A stretch of 64,000 bases of DNA from JANQGH01 sp039177555 (GCA_039177555.1 JBCDFV010000016.1:23795-87794); one strand, 5' to 3'. Numbered from the stretch's first letter, positions 18,997 to 27,768 are shown. Numbers and translations: made by a program. The notes: generated from the letters alone by a model not told the origin.

Positions 18997-20037
18997 ATGC
19001 CGCCGATCGCCTGGCTGCAACCCGGCCCGCTGGACACACGGACGGGCGGTTTCATCTATAATCGCCGAATCATGGCGGCGATGGATCAGGACGTACGGCT
19101 TGTCGAGTTGGGCGGCGGCTTCCCCTTGCCGTCGCCGGCGGAGCGGCGGGACGCCGCCGAACGCTTGGCAGAACTGCCCGACAGTACGGTTACGGTTATC
19201 GACGGTCTAGCACTGGGTGTCTTGGCCGACGAGGCGGCGGCCGAAGCCGCACGTCTGCGCCTGATCGGGCTGGTCCATCATCCGCTGGCCCTGGAAACCG
19301 GTCTGTCCGATGACCAGGCTCGCGTCTTTGCCGACAGTGAAAGGCGGGCTCTGGCCCAGGTTCGGCACGTGTTCGTCACCAGCGATGCCACCGCCGCCGG
19401 CCTGGCCGGGTACGGAGTTTCCAGCGACAGGGTCGACGTCGTGACACCGGGCACCGATCCCGCGCCCCTGCGGGGCAGCCAGGATGACGGGCCGATCCGG
19501 TTGCTGTGCGTCGCGACGCTGACCCCGCGCAAGGGCCACGCCGTACTGATGTCTGCCCTTGCCCAACTAAACGATCTGGACTGGGTGCTGGACTGCTACG
19601 GCAGTCTCGATCGCGATCCCGCCTGCGTGACAGAAGTGCGCCGTCAAATCGAGCGGCTCGGCCTTACGGACCGGGTCCATCTCCACGGTGAACGCGACCC
19701 GGGCGATCTGTCCGATGCCTACGCGGCGGCAGGCGCCATGGTCCTGCCGTCCTTTCACGAAGGCTACGGCATGGCGTTGGCCGAAGCGCTGGCCAGCGGC
19801 CTGCCGATCGTCAGCACCACCGCGGGCGCGATCCCGGACACGGTTCCGTCTGACGCGGGTCTGCTGGTGCCACCAGGTGACAGCGAAAGCCTCGCGGCCG
19901 CGCTGCGTGCGGTCATCGGCGACCCGGGCGTGCGCCGGGACCTGTCCGATGGCGCTGCCAGGGCGCGCGCTGCCCTCCCTACCTGGCCGGCGCAGGCCGC
20001 GCGCTTTAGCAAAATCCTGCGGCGGGTCACGGCATGA
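18997..20037 (+). CDS. GT4-family glycosyltransferase
   Basis: This 346-residue GT-B glycosyltransferase has the retaining GT4 signature: the donor-site EX7E motif is in FHEGYGMALAEALASGLP (Glu255, Glu263), with the central LLCVATLTPRKGHAVL block at about 169-184. The N-terminal domain begins unusually directly (WLQPGPLDTRTGGFIYNRRI). Family members transfer sugars from NDP-sugars to lipid or small-molecule acceptors. It starts 12 bases after the PTPS-like gene, and its stop overlaps the next start (ATGA), so it is translationally coupled to the methyltransferase. The acceptor could be a pterin or a lipid made by the neighbours; that is inference. Confidence 0.9.
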   Translation: MPPIAWLQPGPLDTRTGGFIYNRRIMAAMDQDVRLVELGGGFPLPSPAERRDAAERLAELPDSTVTVIDGLALGVLADEAAAEAARLRLIGLVHHPLALETGLSDDQARVFADSERRALAQVRHVFVTSDATAAGLAGYGVSSDRVDVVTPGTDPAPLRGSQDDGPIRLLCVATLTPRKGHAVLMSALAQLNDLDWVLDCYGSLDRDPACVTEVRRQIERLGLTDRVHLHGERDPGDLSDAYAAAGAMVLPSFHEGYGMALAEALASGLPIVSTTAGAIPDTVPSDAGLLVPPGDSESLAAALRAVIGDPGVRRDLSDGAARARAALPTWPAQAARFSKILRRVTA

Positions 20038-20837
20038 GCTTCACCGCAGAATGGCTTGCCATGCGCGAGCCTCATGACACACAGAGCCGTAGCCGCGCCC
20101 TGGTCGACCGTCTGGCATCGGTCACCGCCTTCCGCTCCACGCTTACGGTGCTGGATCTTGGCTCCGGCACCGGATCGATGATGCGGCATCTGGCACCCCA
20201 CATTCGGCCGCCGCAGCATTGGCTGCTGGCCGATCACGATCCGAACCTGCTGGCCTTGGCCGAACCGCCCGGCTTGGCCGTTACGGCGGAGACCCGTGTC
20301 GTCGATCTGGTCCTAGACCTCGGCGAGTTGCCGTGGGAGACGGTGGACCTTGTGACCGCGTCAGCGCTGCTCGATCTGGTCTCGGCGCACTGGCTGGACC
20401 AGCTTTTTGAACACTGTCTGGCCACAAATGCCGGCCTGTACGCGGCACTCAACTACGACGGACGGATCGCCTGGGCGCCCGCGCACACGGACGATGGGTG
20501 GATTACTGGCTGCTTCAACCGCCATCAGACGACCGACAAGGGCTTCGGGCCAGCGCTGGGCCCTGCCTGCGCCGAGCAGGCCGCCGACCTGTACCGCCAT
20601 GCCAACTGGCTGGTGGACACCGCGTCCAGCGATTGGCGATTGACACCCTCCGACACCGATATTCAGCGCGCGCTGATCGACGGCATCGCCGGCGCCGCCA
20701 GGGCTGTCGTAGGCGATCGATCATCACGTATCTCTGACTGGCAAGCATGGCGGCTGGAAGCAGTCGCTGAAGGACGCTCGCATCTGACCGTCGGCCATAC
20801 CGACTTGCTGGCCCTGCCGGCCGAGCTGGGCGGATGA
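20034..20837 (+). CDS. Class I SAM-dependent methyltransferase
   Basis: This 267-residue protein has the class I methyltransferase Rossmann fold: motif I VLDLGSGTGSMMRHLA (about residues 39-54), the acidic ribose contact LLADHDP (about 65-71), and motif IV VDLVTASALLDLV (about 105-117). The C-terminal half is specific (NYDGRIAWAPAHTDDGWITGCFN, DWRLTPSDTDIQRALIDG) and suggests a dedicated substrate. It overlaps the glycosyltransferase upstream and the flippase-like gene downstream by four bases each (ATGA). It presumably methylates an intermediate of the same pathway; the target atom is unknown. Confidence 0.85.
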   Translation: MSFTAEWLAMREPHDTQSRSRALVDRLASVTAFRSTLTVLDLGSGTGSMMRHLAPHIRPPQHWLLADHDPNLLALAEPPGLAVTAETRVVDLVLDLGELPWETVDLVTASALLDLVSAHWLDQLFEHCLATNAGLYAALNYDGRIAWAPAHTDDGWITGCFNRHQTTDKGFGPALGPACAEQAADLYRHANWLVDTASSDWRLTPSDTDIQRALIDGIAGAARAVVGDRSSRISDWQAWRLEAVAEGRSHLTVGHTDLLALPAELGG

Positions 20838-21853
20838 GCGGTTTCAGCCCATCGATGGCGGTTCGGCTGGCAATCAGTGCCGTGCTCTTGGGCGTGGCCT
20901 GGGTCGTCGTCGGCGGCAACGAGATCCTGGTGCGGTTCGCGAACGTCGACGCCACGTGGCTGGCGATCGCGATCGCACTGTCCGTACCGCAGATCCTCTT
21001 GTCGGCCTGGCGCTGGCGGTTCACGGCGGCCCGGCTGGGTGCCCATCTCGACAAGACTGAGGCGGTCGGCGAGTACTATGTCTCCACCTTCGTCAATCAG
21101 GTCGTACCGGGCGGTGTCACGGGCGACGTCTTGCGGGCGTGGCGGCATGTGCGCCGCACGCCGGCCGAGATCGTGCCCTGGGGGCGCATCGCGCGCGCGG
21201 TATTGTTCGAGCGCGCGGCCGGCCAGATCGTGCTTTTGGCCGTCATGGCGATCGGCCTGGCGCTCTGGCCGTCGGTTCTTGGCATCGCGCCGCCGACCTG
21301 GATGGCGCCAGCCCTCGGCTTCCTCATCGGCGGTGGCGCCCTGGTGCTGGCCATCGGCCAGGTCGTCCGTCGCCTACGCCGTACCGGCGACGAAACCGCA
21401 GTCAGCCGGTTTGTGGCCGACGCTCGCGCGGCCCTGTTCAACCTTCGCGTCCTGCCGACACAGCTCGGTGTGTCAGTTCTGATCGTCGGAACGTATCTGC
21501 TGACCTATTGGTGTGCCGGACGGGCGCTCGGCATCGACCTCCCTGTCGTCGTGATCCTGACGGTCGTGCCGGCGGTGCTGATGGCCATGCTGCTGCCGGT
21601 ATCGATCGCCGGCTGGGGTCTTCGGGAAATGGCCGCCGCCGCCTTATGGCCGCTGGCCGGCATGTCGGCGGCCGACGGGGTTGCCGTGGCGACCCTTTAC
21701 GGCGTCGTCGTGCTGGTCGGCAGCCTACCTGGCGCCTTTCTCGTGCGGCGCACCCGAAAGGTCGAACTCGAACAGCACGTCTTGGCCCATGGCGACGGTG
21801 CGGCAGGGCGGCCGCAGGGCGTCGGCCATCCGAGGCACGGCAGGCCAGGATAG
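20834..21853 (+). CDS. Lysylphosphatidylglycerol-synthase/UPF0104-type membrane protein
   Basis: This 339-residue multi-pass protein (about eight hydrophobic helices) matches the UPF0104/LPG_synthase_TM family, including the signature YYVSTFVNQVVPGGVTGDVLRAWRH (about residues 77-101) and PVSIAGWGLREMAAAALW. Stand-alone members are linked to moving or flipping lipid-linked glycans or aminoacyl-lipids across the inner membrane. It is the fifth gene of the plus-strand run. Its last ~34 residues after LPGAFLVRRTRK look unconserved, and their DNA also encodes the C-terminus of the convergent RibD-like gene. Role inferred: exporting the product of the glycosyltransferase and methyltransferase. Confidence 0.8.
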   Translation: MSGFSPSMAVRLAISAVLLGVAWVVVGGNEILVRFANVDATWLAIAIALSVPQILLSAWRWRFTAARLGAHLDKTEAVGEYYVSTFVNQVVPGGVTGDVLRAWRHVRRTPAEIVPWGRIARAVLFERAAGQIVLLAVMAIGLALWPSVLGIAPPTWMAPALGFLIGGGALVLAIGQVVRRLRRTGDETAVSRFVADARAALFNLRVLPTQLGVSVLIVGTYLLTYWCAGRALGIDLPVVVILTVVPAVLMAMLLPVSIAGWGLREMAAAALWPLAGMSAADGVAVATLYGVVVLVGSLPGAFLVRRTRKVELEQHVLAHGDGAAGRPQGVGHPRHGRPG

Positions 21854-22465
21854 GCCGGGCACGCCGTCGCCGACGATCACCGGTGCGACGGTAATCTGCA
21901 GCCGGTCAAGCAGCCCGGCCGCCAGAAACAGACTGACGGTGCGCCCGCCGCCCTCGACAAACAGGCTGCAAAGGCCCTGCCGGCGAAGATGCACAACGGC
22001 TGCGCATGCGAAATCCGCCGGTGCGTCACCACACGGTAGCGTTTCCCGCGTTAGCCAAAGGGTCTCCGCCGCCTCATCGCAAAAGACGGTGGCCGACGGG
22101 TCCACCACACCACCTGGATCGAGCAACACGCGTACCGGGTTCGGCCCTTCCACTCTGCGGACCGTCAACTTCGGATCGTCCGTGATCACCGTCCCCACCC
22201 CCACGATGACCGCATCGGCCAAGGCCCGCATGCGGTGCAGATGGTCGAGATTCTCCGGCCCGGTAACGTAGTAGCTGTCGCCGGTCGTCGTTGCGATATG
22301 TCCGTCGATGCTTTGGCCGAGATGGCCGATGATCATGGGCTTGGTAGCAAACGCGGCGTAGAGACCATTCGGATCGGTCAGGTGATCAGGGATGTCGGTT
22401 GGCGCACCTAGACGCCGCTTTGCCGCCTGGGCAAGCAGGCCGTCCCACACCGCGTCACCGGCCAT
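21725..22465 (-). CDS. RibD C-terminal / dihydrofolate-reductase-like reductase
   Basis: About 246 residues in the RibD_C family, NADPH-dependent reductases acting on pyrimidine or pteridine ribityl compounds. The block IIGHLGQSIDGHIATTTGDSYYV is followed by RALADAVIVGVGTVITDDPKLTVR and, later, LFVEGGGRTVSLFLAAGLLDRLQITVAPVIVGDG, the full domain pattern. There is no deaminase domain, so it is not bifunctional RibD. The start at 22465 overlaps the FkbM stop, indicating coupling; an ATG at 22522 overlaps that gene further. It is the last gene of a four-gene minus-strand run and overlaps the convergent flippase-like gene by 129 bases. A pterin reductase role is possible, given the PTPS homologue next door. 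Confidence 0.82.
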   Translation of the reverse strand: MAGDAVWDGLLAQAAKRRLGAPTDIPDHLTDPNGLYAAFATKPMIIGHLGQSIDGHIATTTGDSYYVTGPENLDHLHRMRALADAVIVGVGTVITDDPKLTVRRVEGPNPVRVLLDPGGVVDPSATVFCDEAAETLWLTRETLPCGDAPADFACAAVVHLRRQGLCSLFVEGGGRTVSLFLAAGLLDRLQITVAPVIVGDGVPGLSWPAVPRMADALRPPCRTVAMGQDVLFEFDLSGAPHEKGAR

Positions 22466-23237
22466 CGCCGACCAGCCTGGCGTGCAAATCACCGGACCGA
22501 GCCTGCGGCGGCAGTCCGGCAATCCACGCGCGTGCCTCTTCGGGCGTCCAGTCTTGATCGGACACGAACGTCGCGCTTTCCCCGACCGTGGCGCGATAAC
22601 GATAGTCCCCCAAGTGCGCCAGCCGATCGACGCAGTTTAGCGCCATCTCGGCGGCGGCCGGCATATACTCGAACGATATGTGCGCGATCGGCTGGCTCAG
22701 GCCCGCTAGTACCGCCAGTTCGCCGCCCTCGACATCGATCTTACAAAAGCTTGGAAGCCCATAACGGTCAATCAGGGCGTCGAGCGTAGTTTGGGCCACC
22801 CTCACGCGCCTGTCCCAGGCAACGTTGGCGAAACCGTCGCTGTCCCCAACCGCCTCTATCCAGGTCGCGTCGGTGGTGCTGACCGTGGGCGTACGTCGGC
22901 TGACGTTCAGGATGGTTTCTCCAACCCGGTCGCCGACGGCCATGTCCAACAGGGTGACGTTCTCACGCCGGGACACCGTCCGTCGCAGATAGGCGGCGAA
23001 GAGGGGTTGCGGCTCGATCGCAATCACCCGGGCGCCGAGCCTGGCCAGCGCCCGGCTGCGATTGCCGACATGGGCACCGACGTCAAAGCAGAGATCGCCG
23101 GGCCGGATGATGGGGCCATAGAGCCCGGCCAACCGACGCGCGCGCCCCGGTATCAGCCGGTAGATCGCGACCGAACGGGCCAGCCCCACCAGGCCCGGCC
23201 AGTCGACCCTGGCGTCGTCGGCCACCTGCACGGTCAC
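22455..23237 (-). CDS. FkbM-family methyltransferase
   Basis: About 260 residues with the FkbM methyltransferase fold: LCFDVGAHVGNRSRALARLGARVIAIEPQP (motif I, about residues 48-77) and CKIDVEGGELAVLAGL, the hallmark KxDVEG block (about 165-180). FkbM enzymes O-methylate sugars or polyketides, or modify glycans. GTG at 23237, 14 bases after the YceI stop, is chosen because homology-like sequence starts there (VQVADDARVDW); ATGs at 23291 and 23321 would overlap yceI. The target may be a sugar hydroxyl of the product assembled by the neighbouring glycosyltransferase, which is inference. Confidence 0.82.
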   Translation of the reverse strand: MTVQVADDARVDWPGLVGLARSVAIYRLIPGRARRLAGLYGPIIRPGDLCFDVGAHVGNRSRALARLGARVIAIEPQPLFAAYLRRTVSRRENVTLLDMAVGDRVGETILNVSRRTPTVSTTDATWIEAVGDSDGFANVAWDRRVRVAQTTLDALIDRYGLPSFCKIDVEGGELAVLAGLSQPIAHISFEYMPAAAEMALNCVDRLAHLGDYRYRATVGESATFVSDQDWTPEEARAWIAGLPPQARSGDLHARLVGDGR

Positions 23238-23250
23238 GGGCCAAAGCCGC

Positions 23251-23859
23251 CTATTGGCGGATCGCCTCGAACGCGATGGTGACGTCGACATCGTCGCCGA
23301 CCCAACCATTATCGACGGCATAGGTCATGCCGAAGTCGCTGCGCTGAAGGGTCGTGGTCATGGTCACGCCGAGGACGTAGTTCGGCTCCGGCCCCGTGGT
23401 CGCAAACGGATAGGGTCCGGCGCCGACCAGTTCGACGTTCAAGGTCACTGGCTGGGTTACGCCGCGAATGGTCAGGTCGCCGGTCACGCGTCCCCTGTTG
23501 CCGTCGATCGGCGTGGCGGTCCGGGCCACGAAGCTGATCGCCGGGCTGGCGTTGGCGTTGAGAAAGTCGCCGCTGCGCAGGTGGCGGTCGCGCGCGTCAT
23601 GGTTGGTGAAGATACTGTCGGCGTCGATTGTCGCCTGCGCGCTGATCAGGCGGCGCGCCTCCTCGTCATAAACGAAGCTGCCTTGGCCGGAGAGGAACAG
23701 CCCGATCACGTCGCCGAAGCTGATATGGTCGACGGCAAAGGCGATGCTGAAATGGTCCGGGTCGATGCGGTATTCCCGCGGTTCGGCTTGCGCCGCGGAG
23801 ACCGACAGTCCGGTCGCCAGGGACAGGGCCACGAACCAAGCACTCCATTTGCGCATCAC
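23251..23859 (-). CDS. YceI-family periplasmic protein
   Basis: This 202-residue protein has a signal peptide (WSAWFVALSLATGLSVSAAQA) and a YceI lipocalin-like barrel: YRIDPDHFSIAFAVDHISFGDVIGLF, DADSIFTNHDARDRHLRSGDFLNANASPAISF, and VTGDLTIRGVTQPVTLNVEL. Family members bind isoprenoid or amide lipids in the periplasm; the E. coli member is base-induced. It overlaps the CDP-alcohol phosphotransferase stop by four bases (ATGA) and lies 14 bases before the FkbM start. In this setting it could carry a lipid intermediate, but that is only suggested by position. Confidence 0.9.
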   Translation of the reverse strand: MMRKWSAWFVALSLATGLSVSAAQAEPREYRIDPDHFSIAFAVDHISFGDVIGLFLSGQGSFVYDEEARRLISAQATIDADSIFTNHDARDRHLRSGDFLNANASPAISFVARTATPIDGNRGRVTGDLTIRGVTQPVTLNVELVGAGPYPFATTGPEPNYVLGVTMTTTLQRSDFGMTYAVDNGWVGDDVDVTIAFEAIRQ

Positions 23860-24674
23860 CGGCTTACCTCTCCCTCATGTCGATGCTCGATCAACCAAAT
23901 GGTATCGACAGCGAAGGAGTAAAGCAGCAGAGCCAGCGCGACGATCACAGCGGGAACCGCCAGCAACGGCGGAATGATCGGGGCAAGACAAACCGTCAGC
24001 ACGACACCCTGGACCACGCAGATGGTCTTGCGCCGCCGGTCGTCCGGCAACGGACGCGCGAGAACCGGCCATAACCAGCCGGCGGCGATAAACAGATAGC
24101 GCGCCAACCCGATCAACAGGACGAAGCCGCCGACCTTGCCCAAATCGGCCACCATGGCCGACAGCACAAGCAGGCACAGTGCATCGATTTCCATGTCGAA
24201 GCGGGCGCCAAAGCGCGACTGGATGCCCGACCGGCGCGCCGCCCAGCCGTCAAACCCGTCAAGGATCAGTGCCACGGACGCCACGACGACCATCGCCCAG
24301 GCCCATTGCGCGACAAAACCGGCGGCCAGGATACCCGCCATCGCGCAGACCATGACCGTACGCAAGAGCGTGATGGCGTTCGGGGCCCCAAACACCGGAT
24401 AAGGGTGATGGCGTGCAATAGCCGTCCCAAGCACGACCGCGATGCCGCCAAACAGGATCAGCGATGACGGCGCAATCAGCGTCGTGCCGGCCAGCTTGTC
24501 CAGCAACATCGCGACGACGGCCAGCGCGATGCCGGCCGACGCCAGAATCATGGCCGTGTTCAGCCGCAACTGCACCGGTTGCGGCCAGGATGATTGCGGG
24601 CGGAACCCCGTGACCAGTCGCATGTCCGATTTCCCACTAAGCGCGATTCGCCAAACGTCGCGCATGCCTGTCAT
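23856..24674 (-). CDS. CDP-alcohol phosphatidyltransferase family protein
   Basis: This 272-residue membrane protein has about six hydrophobic helices and the complete CDP-OH-P transferase motif DGxxDGxxARx8GxxxDxxxD: Asp139, Asp142, Gly143, Ala146, Arg147, Gly156, Asp160 and Asp164. Such enzymes join a CDP-activated diacylglycerol or polyol to an alcohol acceptor in the inner membrane. It is not obviously PgsA or PssA, because the N-terminal ~90 residues add two extra hydrophobic segments. The ATG at 24674 lacks a good ribosome site; ATG 24623 (MRLVTGF) preceded by GGGA is an alternative. It leads the minus-strand run CDP transferase-yceI-fkbM-ribD-like. Confidence 0.87.
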   Translation of the reverse strand: MTGMRDVWRIALSGKSDMRLVTGFRPQSSWPQPVQLRLNTAMILASAGIALAVVAMLLDKLAGTTLIAPSSLILFGGIAVVLGTAIARHHPYPVFGAPNAITLLRTVMVCAMAGILAAGFVAQWAWAMVVVASVALILDGFDGWAARRSGIQSRFGARFDMEIDALCLLVLSAMVADLGKVGGFVLLIGLARYLFIAAGWLWPVLARPLPDDRRRKTICVVQGVVLTVCLAPIIPPLLAVPAVIVALALLLYSFAVDTIWLIEHRHEGEVSR

Positions 24675-24748
24675 CGTACCGTCATAAAGGCGGCCAGATA
24701 AGGGCGCGACGCGCGACCCTTTGAAGCTCAGTACGGGAAAAAGCGGCT

Positions 24749-25864
24749 CTAGATCAGGGCTTTGTGCAGGATGTCACGGTACTCGACAGCGTTCAGCGGG
24801 CGCGGATTGGTCTGGTTGAGGTGCTCACCGACCGCCTGTTCGGCGGCCGCGTCCACATCGCTTTCCGTGATGCCAAGTTCGGCTAATCGCGTAGGCAGGC
24901 CAAGGGTTTGCACCAGTGTCTCGGTCCATTCTGCCAGATCGTCCGCGTCGCCAACGCCGATAACCTCCTTCAGGCGCGAGAGCTTTTCGGGGGCGAGCGC
25001 CCGATTGTGCCGCAGCACGGGCGGCAGCAGGATGGCGTTCAATTCTCCGTGATGGTGCCCCAGCGCGCCCAAGGGATGCGAAGCCGCATGGACGGCCCCC
25101 AACCCCTTTTGAAACACCATGCCGCCTTCGACCGCCGCCATGGCCATCTGCCACCGCGCTTCTCGGTCGTCGCCGTCGGCGACCGCGCGCGGCAGCCAGG
25201 TCGCGGCCCGGGCCACGCAGTCGAGCGCGATGGCGTCGGCCGGCGGATTGATGCGTGGCGAGCAGAAGGCCTCGATGCCATGGCTCAACGCGTCCATGCC
25301 GGTTGCGGCGGTTTGGCGCGGCGGCAGGCTAAGCGTCAGGTCGGGGTCGCAGATGGCGACGCGCGGGATCAGGCGCGGGTTGACGCAGGCGGCCTTGCCG
25401 CCGTCCAGCAAGGTCAGCGAAGCGGCCCGCCCGACCTCGGCCCCCGTCCCGGCCGTGGTCGGCACGGCGATCACGGGCGCGACCTGGCCAATCCGATCCG
25501 ATCCGCCGCCGGCCATGGTGTAATCGGCAAGCTGGCCTGGATGGGTCGCCAGCAGGGCCACGGCCTTGGCGAGATCGATCGACGAACCGCCGCCGACCGC
25601 GACCACGCCGTCGCAGTCTCGCGCGCGATAGATCGCGAGCGCATCCAGCACGGCCGCCTCGGTCGGGTTACTTGGCGTATCGCCATAAATCGGCGCCGCC
25701 TTAGGCAGGGCCTCCTGCGCTCGATCAACTAGGCCGGCTGCAGCAACGCCTGGATCGCTGACCAAAAGCGGATTCTTGACGCTAAGCAACGGCAGTTCGT
25801 CGGGCAACAGGGCGATCGCGCCGGCCTCGAACTGGACCCGGCTGACGTATGTGATCAGCGCCAT
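24749..25864 (-). CDS. Iron-containing alcohol dehydrogenase
   Basis: This 371-residue enzyme belongs to the group III (iron) alcohol dehydrogenases. Visible are the nucleotide-binding GGGSSIDLAKAVALL (residues 91-105), PTTAGTGAEV (135-144), metal ligands starting with Asp191 and His195 in MDALSHGIEAF, and the downstream histidines in VHAASHPLGALGHHHGELNA. The family includes maleylacetate reductases and NAD-dependent aliphatic alcohol dehydrogenases; sequence does not separate them here. The start is fixed by a TGATG overlap with the TRAP large permease, so it is cotranscribed with the transporter and probably acts on the imported substrate or its alcohol intermediate. Confidence 0.9.
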   Translation of the reverse strand: MALITYVSRVQFEAGAIALLPDELPLLSVKNPLLVSDPGVAAAGLVDRAQEALPKAAPIYGDTPSNPTEAAVLDALAIYRARDCDGVVAVGGGSSIDLAKAVALLATHPGQLADYTMAGGGSDRIGQVAPVIAVPTTAGTGAEVGRAASLTLLDGGKAACVNPRLIPRVAICDPDLTLSLPPRQTAATGMDALSHGIEAFCSPRINPPADAIALDCVARAATWLPRAVADGDDREARWQMAMAAVEGGMVFQKGLGAVHAASHPLGALGHHHGELNAILLPPVLRHNRALAPEKLSRLKEVIGVGDADDLAEWTETLVQTLGLPTRLAELGITESDVDAAAEQAVGEHLNQTNPRPLNAVEYRDILHKALI

Positions 25865-27168
25865 CAGCCGAACATGGTATCGGGCAACAGCAGGACGATC
25901 TGCGGCGCGATCAACAGGATGATCAGGCAGGCCAGCATGGCGAACCAGAATGGCGCGATGCCGGCGAAGATACGCCCCATGGGCACCCCGGGCGCGATCG
26001 ATTTGACGACAAAGACGTTGACGCCGACCGGCGGTGTGATCAGGCCCATCTCCAGCACGATGACCATGATGACGCCGAACCAGATCGGGTCGAAGCCCAG
26101 CGCCAGGATCAACGGGAATACGATCGGCAAGGTCAGCACCAACATGGCGAAGCCCTCCAGGAACGTGCCCAGGATGATGAAGGCGACCAGGATGATGATC
26201 AGCGTGCCATAGCTGCCGAGGCCGAGGCCGATCAACGCCTCGGTCAGCAGGCCCGGAATGTCGGTGCGCGCCAGAAACGGGCTGAAGACATGGGCGCCAA
26301 TCAGGATGAGATAGCTCATCGCCGAAATGCGCACGGTCTGCAGCAGAATCTTGCCGAAGCTGCCCCAGGTTAGGGAGCGCCGGTAGAGGGCCACCGCAAG
26401 GGTCAGCAGCGCACCGACGCCCGCCGCCTCCATGGGCGAGAAGACGCCGCCATAGATGCCGCCGATGGTGATCGCGATGATCGCCAGCAACGGCCCGGCC
26501 TTGGCCAGCGCAATCAGCTTTTCGCCGAACTGGGTTTGCGGCCCCGCCGGCCCGTAGGACGGCCGCCACATCGTCAACAGGGTGATGGTAACGATGAACA
26601 GGCCGGTCAGCAGCAGGCCCGGCAGGATGCCGGCCATGAACAGCCGGCCGATCGATTCCTCGGTCAGGATCGCGTAGATGACAAAGCCGGTCGAGGGCGG
26701 GATCAGGATACCCAAGGTGCCGCCGGCGGCGACGGAGCCGGTGGCCAGTCGGTTGTCATATTCGTAGCGCTTCATTTCCGGCAGCGCGACGCGGCCCATG
26801 GTGATCGCCGAGGCTACCGACGAGCCGCTGAGCGCCGCGAAGCCTGAGCAGCCGACCACCGTCGCCGAAGCCAGACCACCCCGCCAATGCCCGACCCAGG
26901 CATAGGCGGCGTCGTAGAGGTTCCGGCTAAGCCCGGACTGGCTGGCCAGATTGCCCATCAGGACGAACAGCGGGATGATGGTCAGTTCGATCTTGGTCGC
27001 GATGACGAAGGTCTCGCTGCCCAAGGTCGCCAGGGCGGCGCGGCTGTTGCTCAACAGCGCGATGCCGCCAGTGCCGACGATCATCAGGGCGACCGCCACC
27101 GGCATGCGCAGCGCCAGCAGCACGAACAGGGCGACGATGCCCAGAATGCCGATCAGTTCCGGCGACAT
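25864..27168 (-). CDS. TRAP transporter large permease (DctM)
   Basis: This 434-residue, roughly twelve-helix protein is the large membrane subunit of a TRAP transporter, which uses the sodium gradient and a periplasmic receptor to import organic acids. Family blocks include LRMPVAVALMIVGTGG, FAALSGSSVASAITMG, GGTLGILIPPSTGFVIYAI and LGTFLEGFAMLVLTLPIVFPL. It lies 27 bases downstream of the small permease and overlaps the alcohol dehydrogenase by one base, so receptor, small permease, large permease and dehydrogenase form one transcription unit. Confidence 0.96.
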   Translation of the reverse strand: MSPELIGILGIVALFVLLALRMPVAVALMIVGTGGIALLSNSRAALATLGSETFVIATKIELTIIPLFVLMGNLASQSGLSRNLYDAAYAWVGHWRGGLASATVVGCSGFAALSGSSVASAITMGRVALPEMKRYEYDNRLATGSVAAGGTLGILIPPSTGFVIYAILTEESIGRLFMAGILPGLLLTGLFIVTITLLTMWRPSYGPAGPQTQFGEKLIALAKAGPLLAIIAITIGGIYGGVFSPMEAAGVGALLTLAVALYRRSLTWGSFGKILLQTVRISAMSYLILIGAHVFSPFLARTDIPGLLTEALIGLGLGSYGTLIIILVAFIILGTFLEGFAMLVLTLPIVFPLILALGFDPIWFGVIMVIVLEMGLITPPVGVNVFVVKSIAPGVPMGRIFAGIAPFWFAMLACLIILLIAPQIVLLLPDTMFG

Positions 27169-27195
27169 GCGTGGTGCCTCCCGTCGCCCGCTTTG

Positions 27196-27741
27196 TCAGC
27201 CGACATGTTCGACGTCGCCAGGCCGGCGCAGACCTGCCCAGACAAGCACGCCCTCGACCAGGTAGATCAGGGCCGACAGCGCGCCGCCGACCGCAATCGC
27301 CCACCAGAACGGCGCATGGGGTATGTGCAGCAGATTGGTCGTCTCGTCCCAGCGCGCCGCCGTCATGGCGGAGGTTGCGGCGCGCCATGCCAAGAGGCCG
27401 AACATGGCGCCGGTCAGCACGCGCACGATGCCGTCCGCCACCCGCCAGAACCCCTGGCCAAGCACGTTGGACAGGACGTCGACTGAGACATGCGCACCGG
27501 TTCGGCAGGCGAAGGCCATGGCAGCGAAGATCGCCAAAACCATGGCCATCTGGATCACGTCGAACGCGCCGAAAATCGGATCGTTGAAAACGTAGCGCAT
27601 GATCACGTTGGCGACGATGACCACCGCGACGCCGACAAGCACGACGCCCGCCAGCAAGGCCAGTAAGGAAAGAACCGCGTCGACCCAAGCGATCAGCCGC
27701 GCCCCCGGACCGGGGGGCGCTGAGGCCTCTTCATCCAGCAT
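27196..27741 (-). CDS. TRAP transporter small permease (DctQ)
   Basis: This 181-residue, four-helix protein is the small TRAP permease. The signature regions are VVIVANVIMRYVFNDPIFGAFDVIQMAMVLAIF and HVSVDVLSNVLGQGFWRVADGIVR. It lies 27 bases after the receptor gene and 27 bases before the large permease, completing a three-component transporter. The N-terminal tail before the first helix (DEEASAPPGPGAR) is probably cytoplasmic. Confidence 0.92.
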   Translation of the reverse strand: MLDEEASAPPGPGARLIAWVDAVLSLLALLAGVVLVGVAVVIVANVIMRYVFNDPIFGAFDVIQMAMVLAIFAAMAFACRTGAHVSVDVLSNVLGQGFWRVADGIVRVLTGAMFGLLAWRAATSAMTAARWDETTNLLHIPHAPFWWAIAVGGALSALIYLVEGVLVWAGLRRPGDVEHVG

Positions 27742-27768
27742 CGACGCAGACCCTTCGGACCGTCTTGG

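Noticed and set aside
24749..25864. Assignment of the iron alcohol dehydrogenase specifically as maleylacetate reductase.
   Set aside because: No ring-cleavage dioxygenase is present in the locus, and the sequence does not separate the subfamilies by eye.
25865..26569. An in-frame upstream extension of the iron alcohol dehydrogenase reading about 235 more codons.
   Set aside because: The extension overlaps the TRAP large permease in another frame and has no homology; a TGATG overlap fixes the start at 25864.
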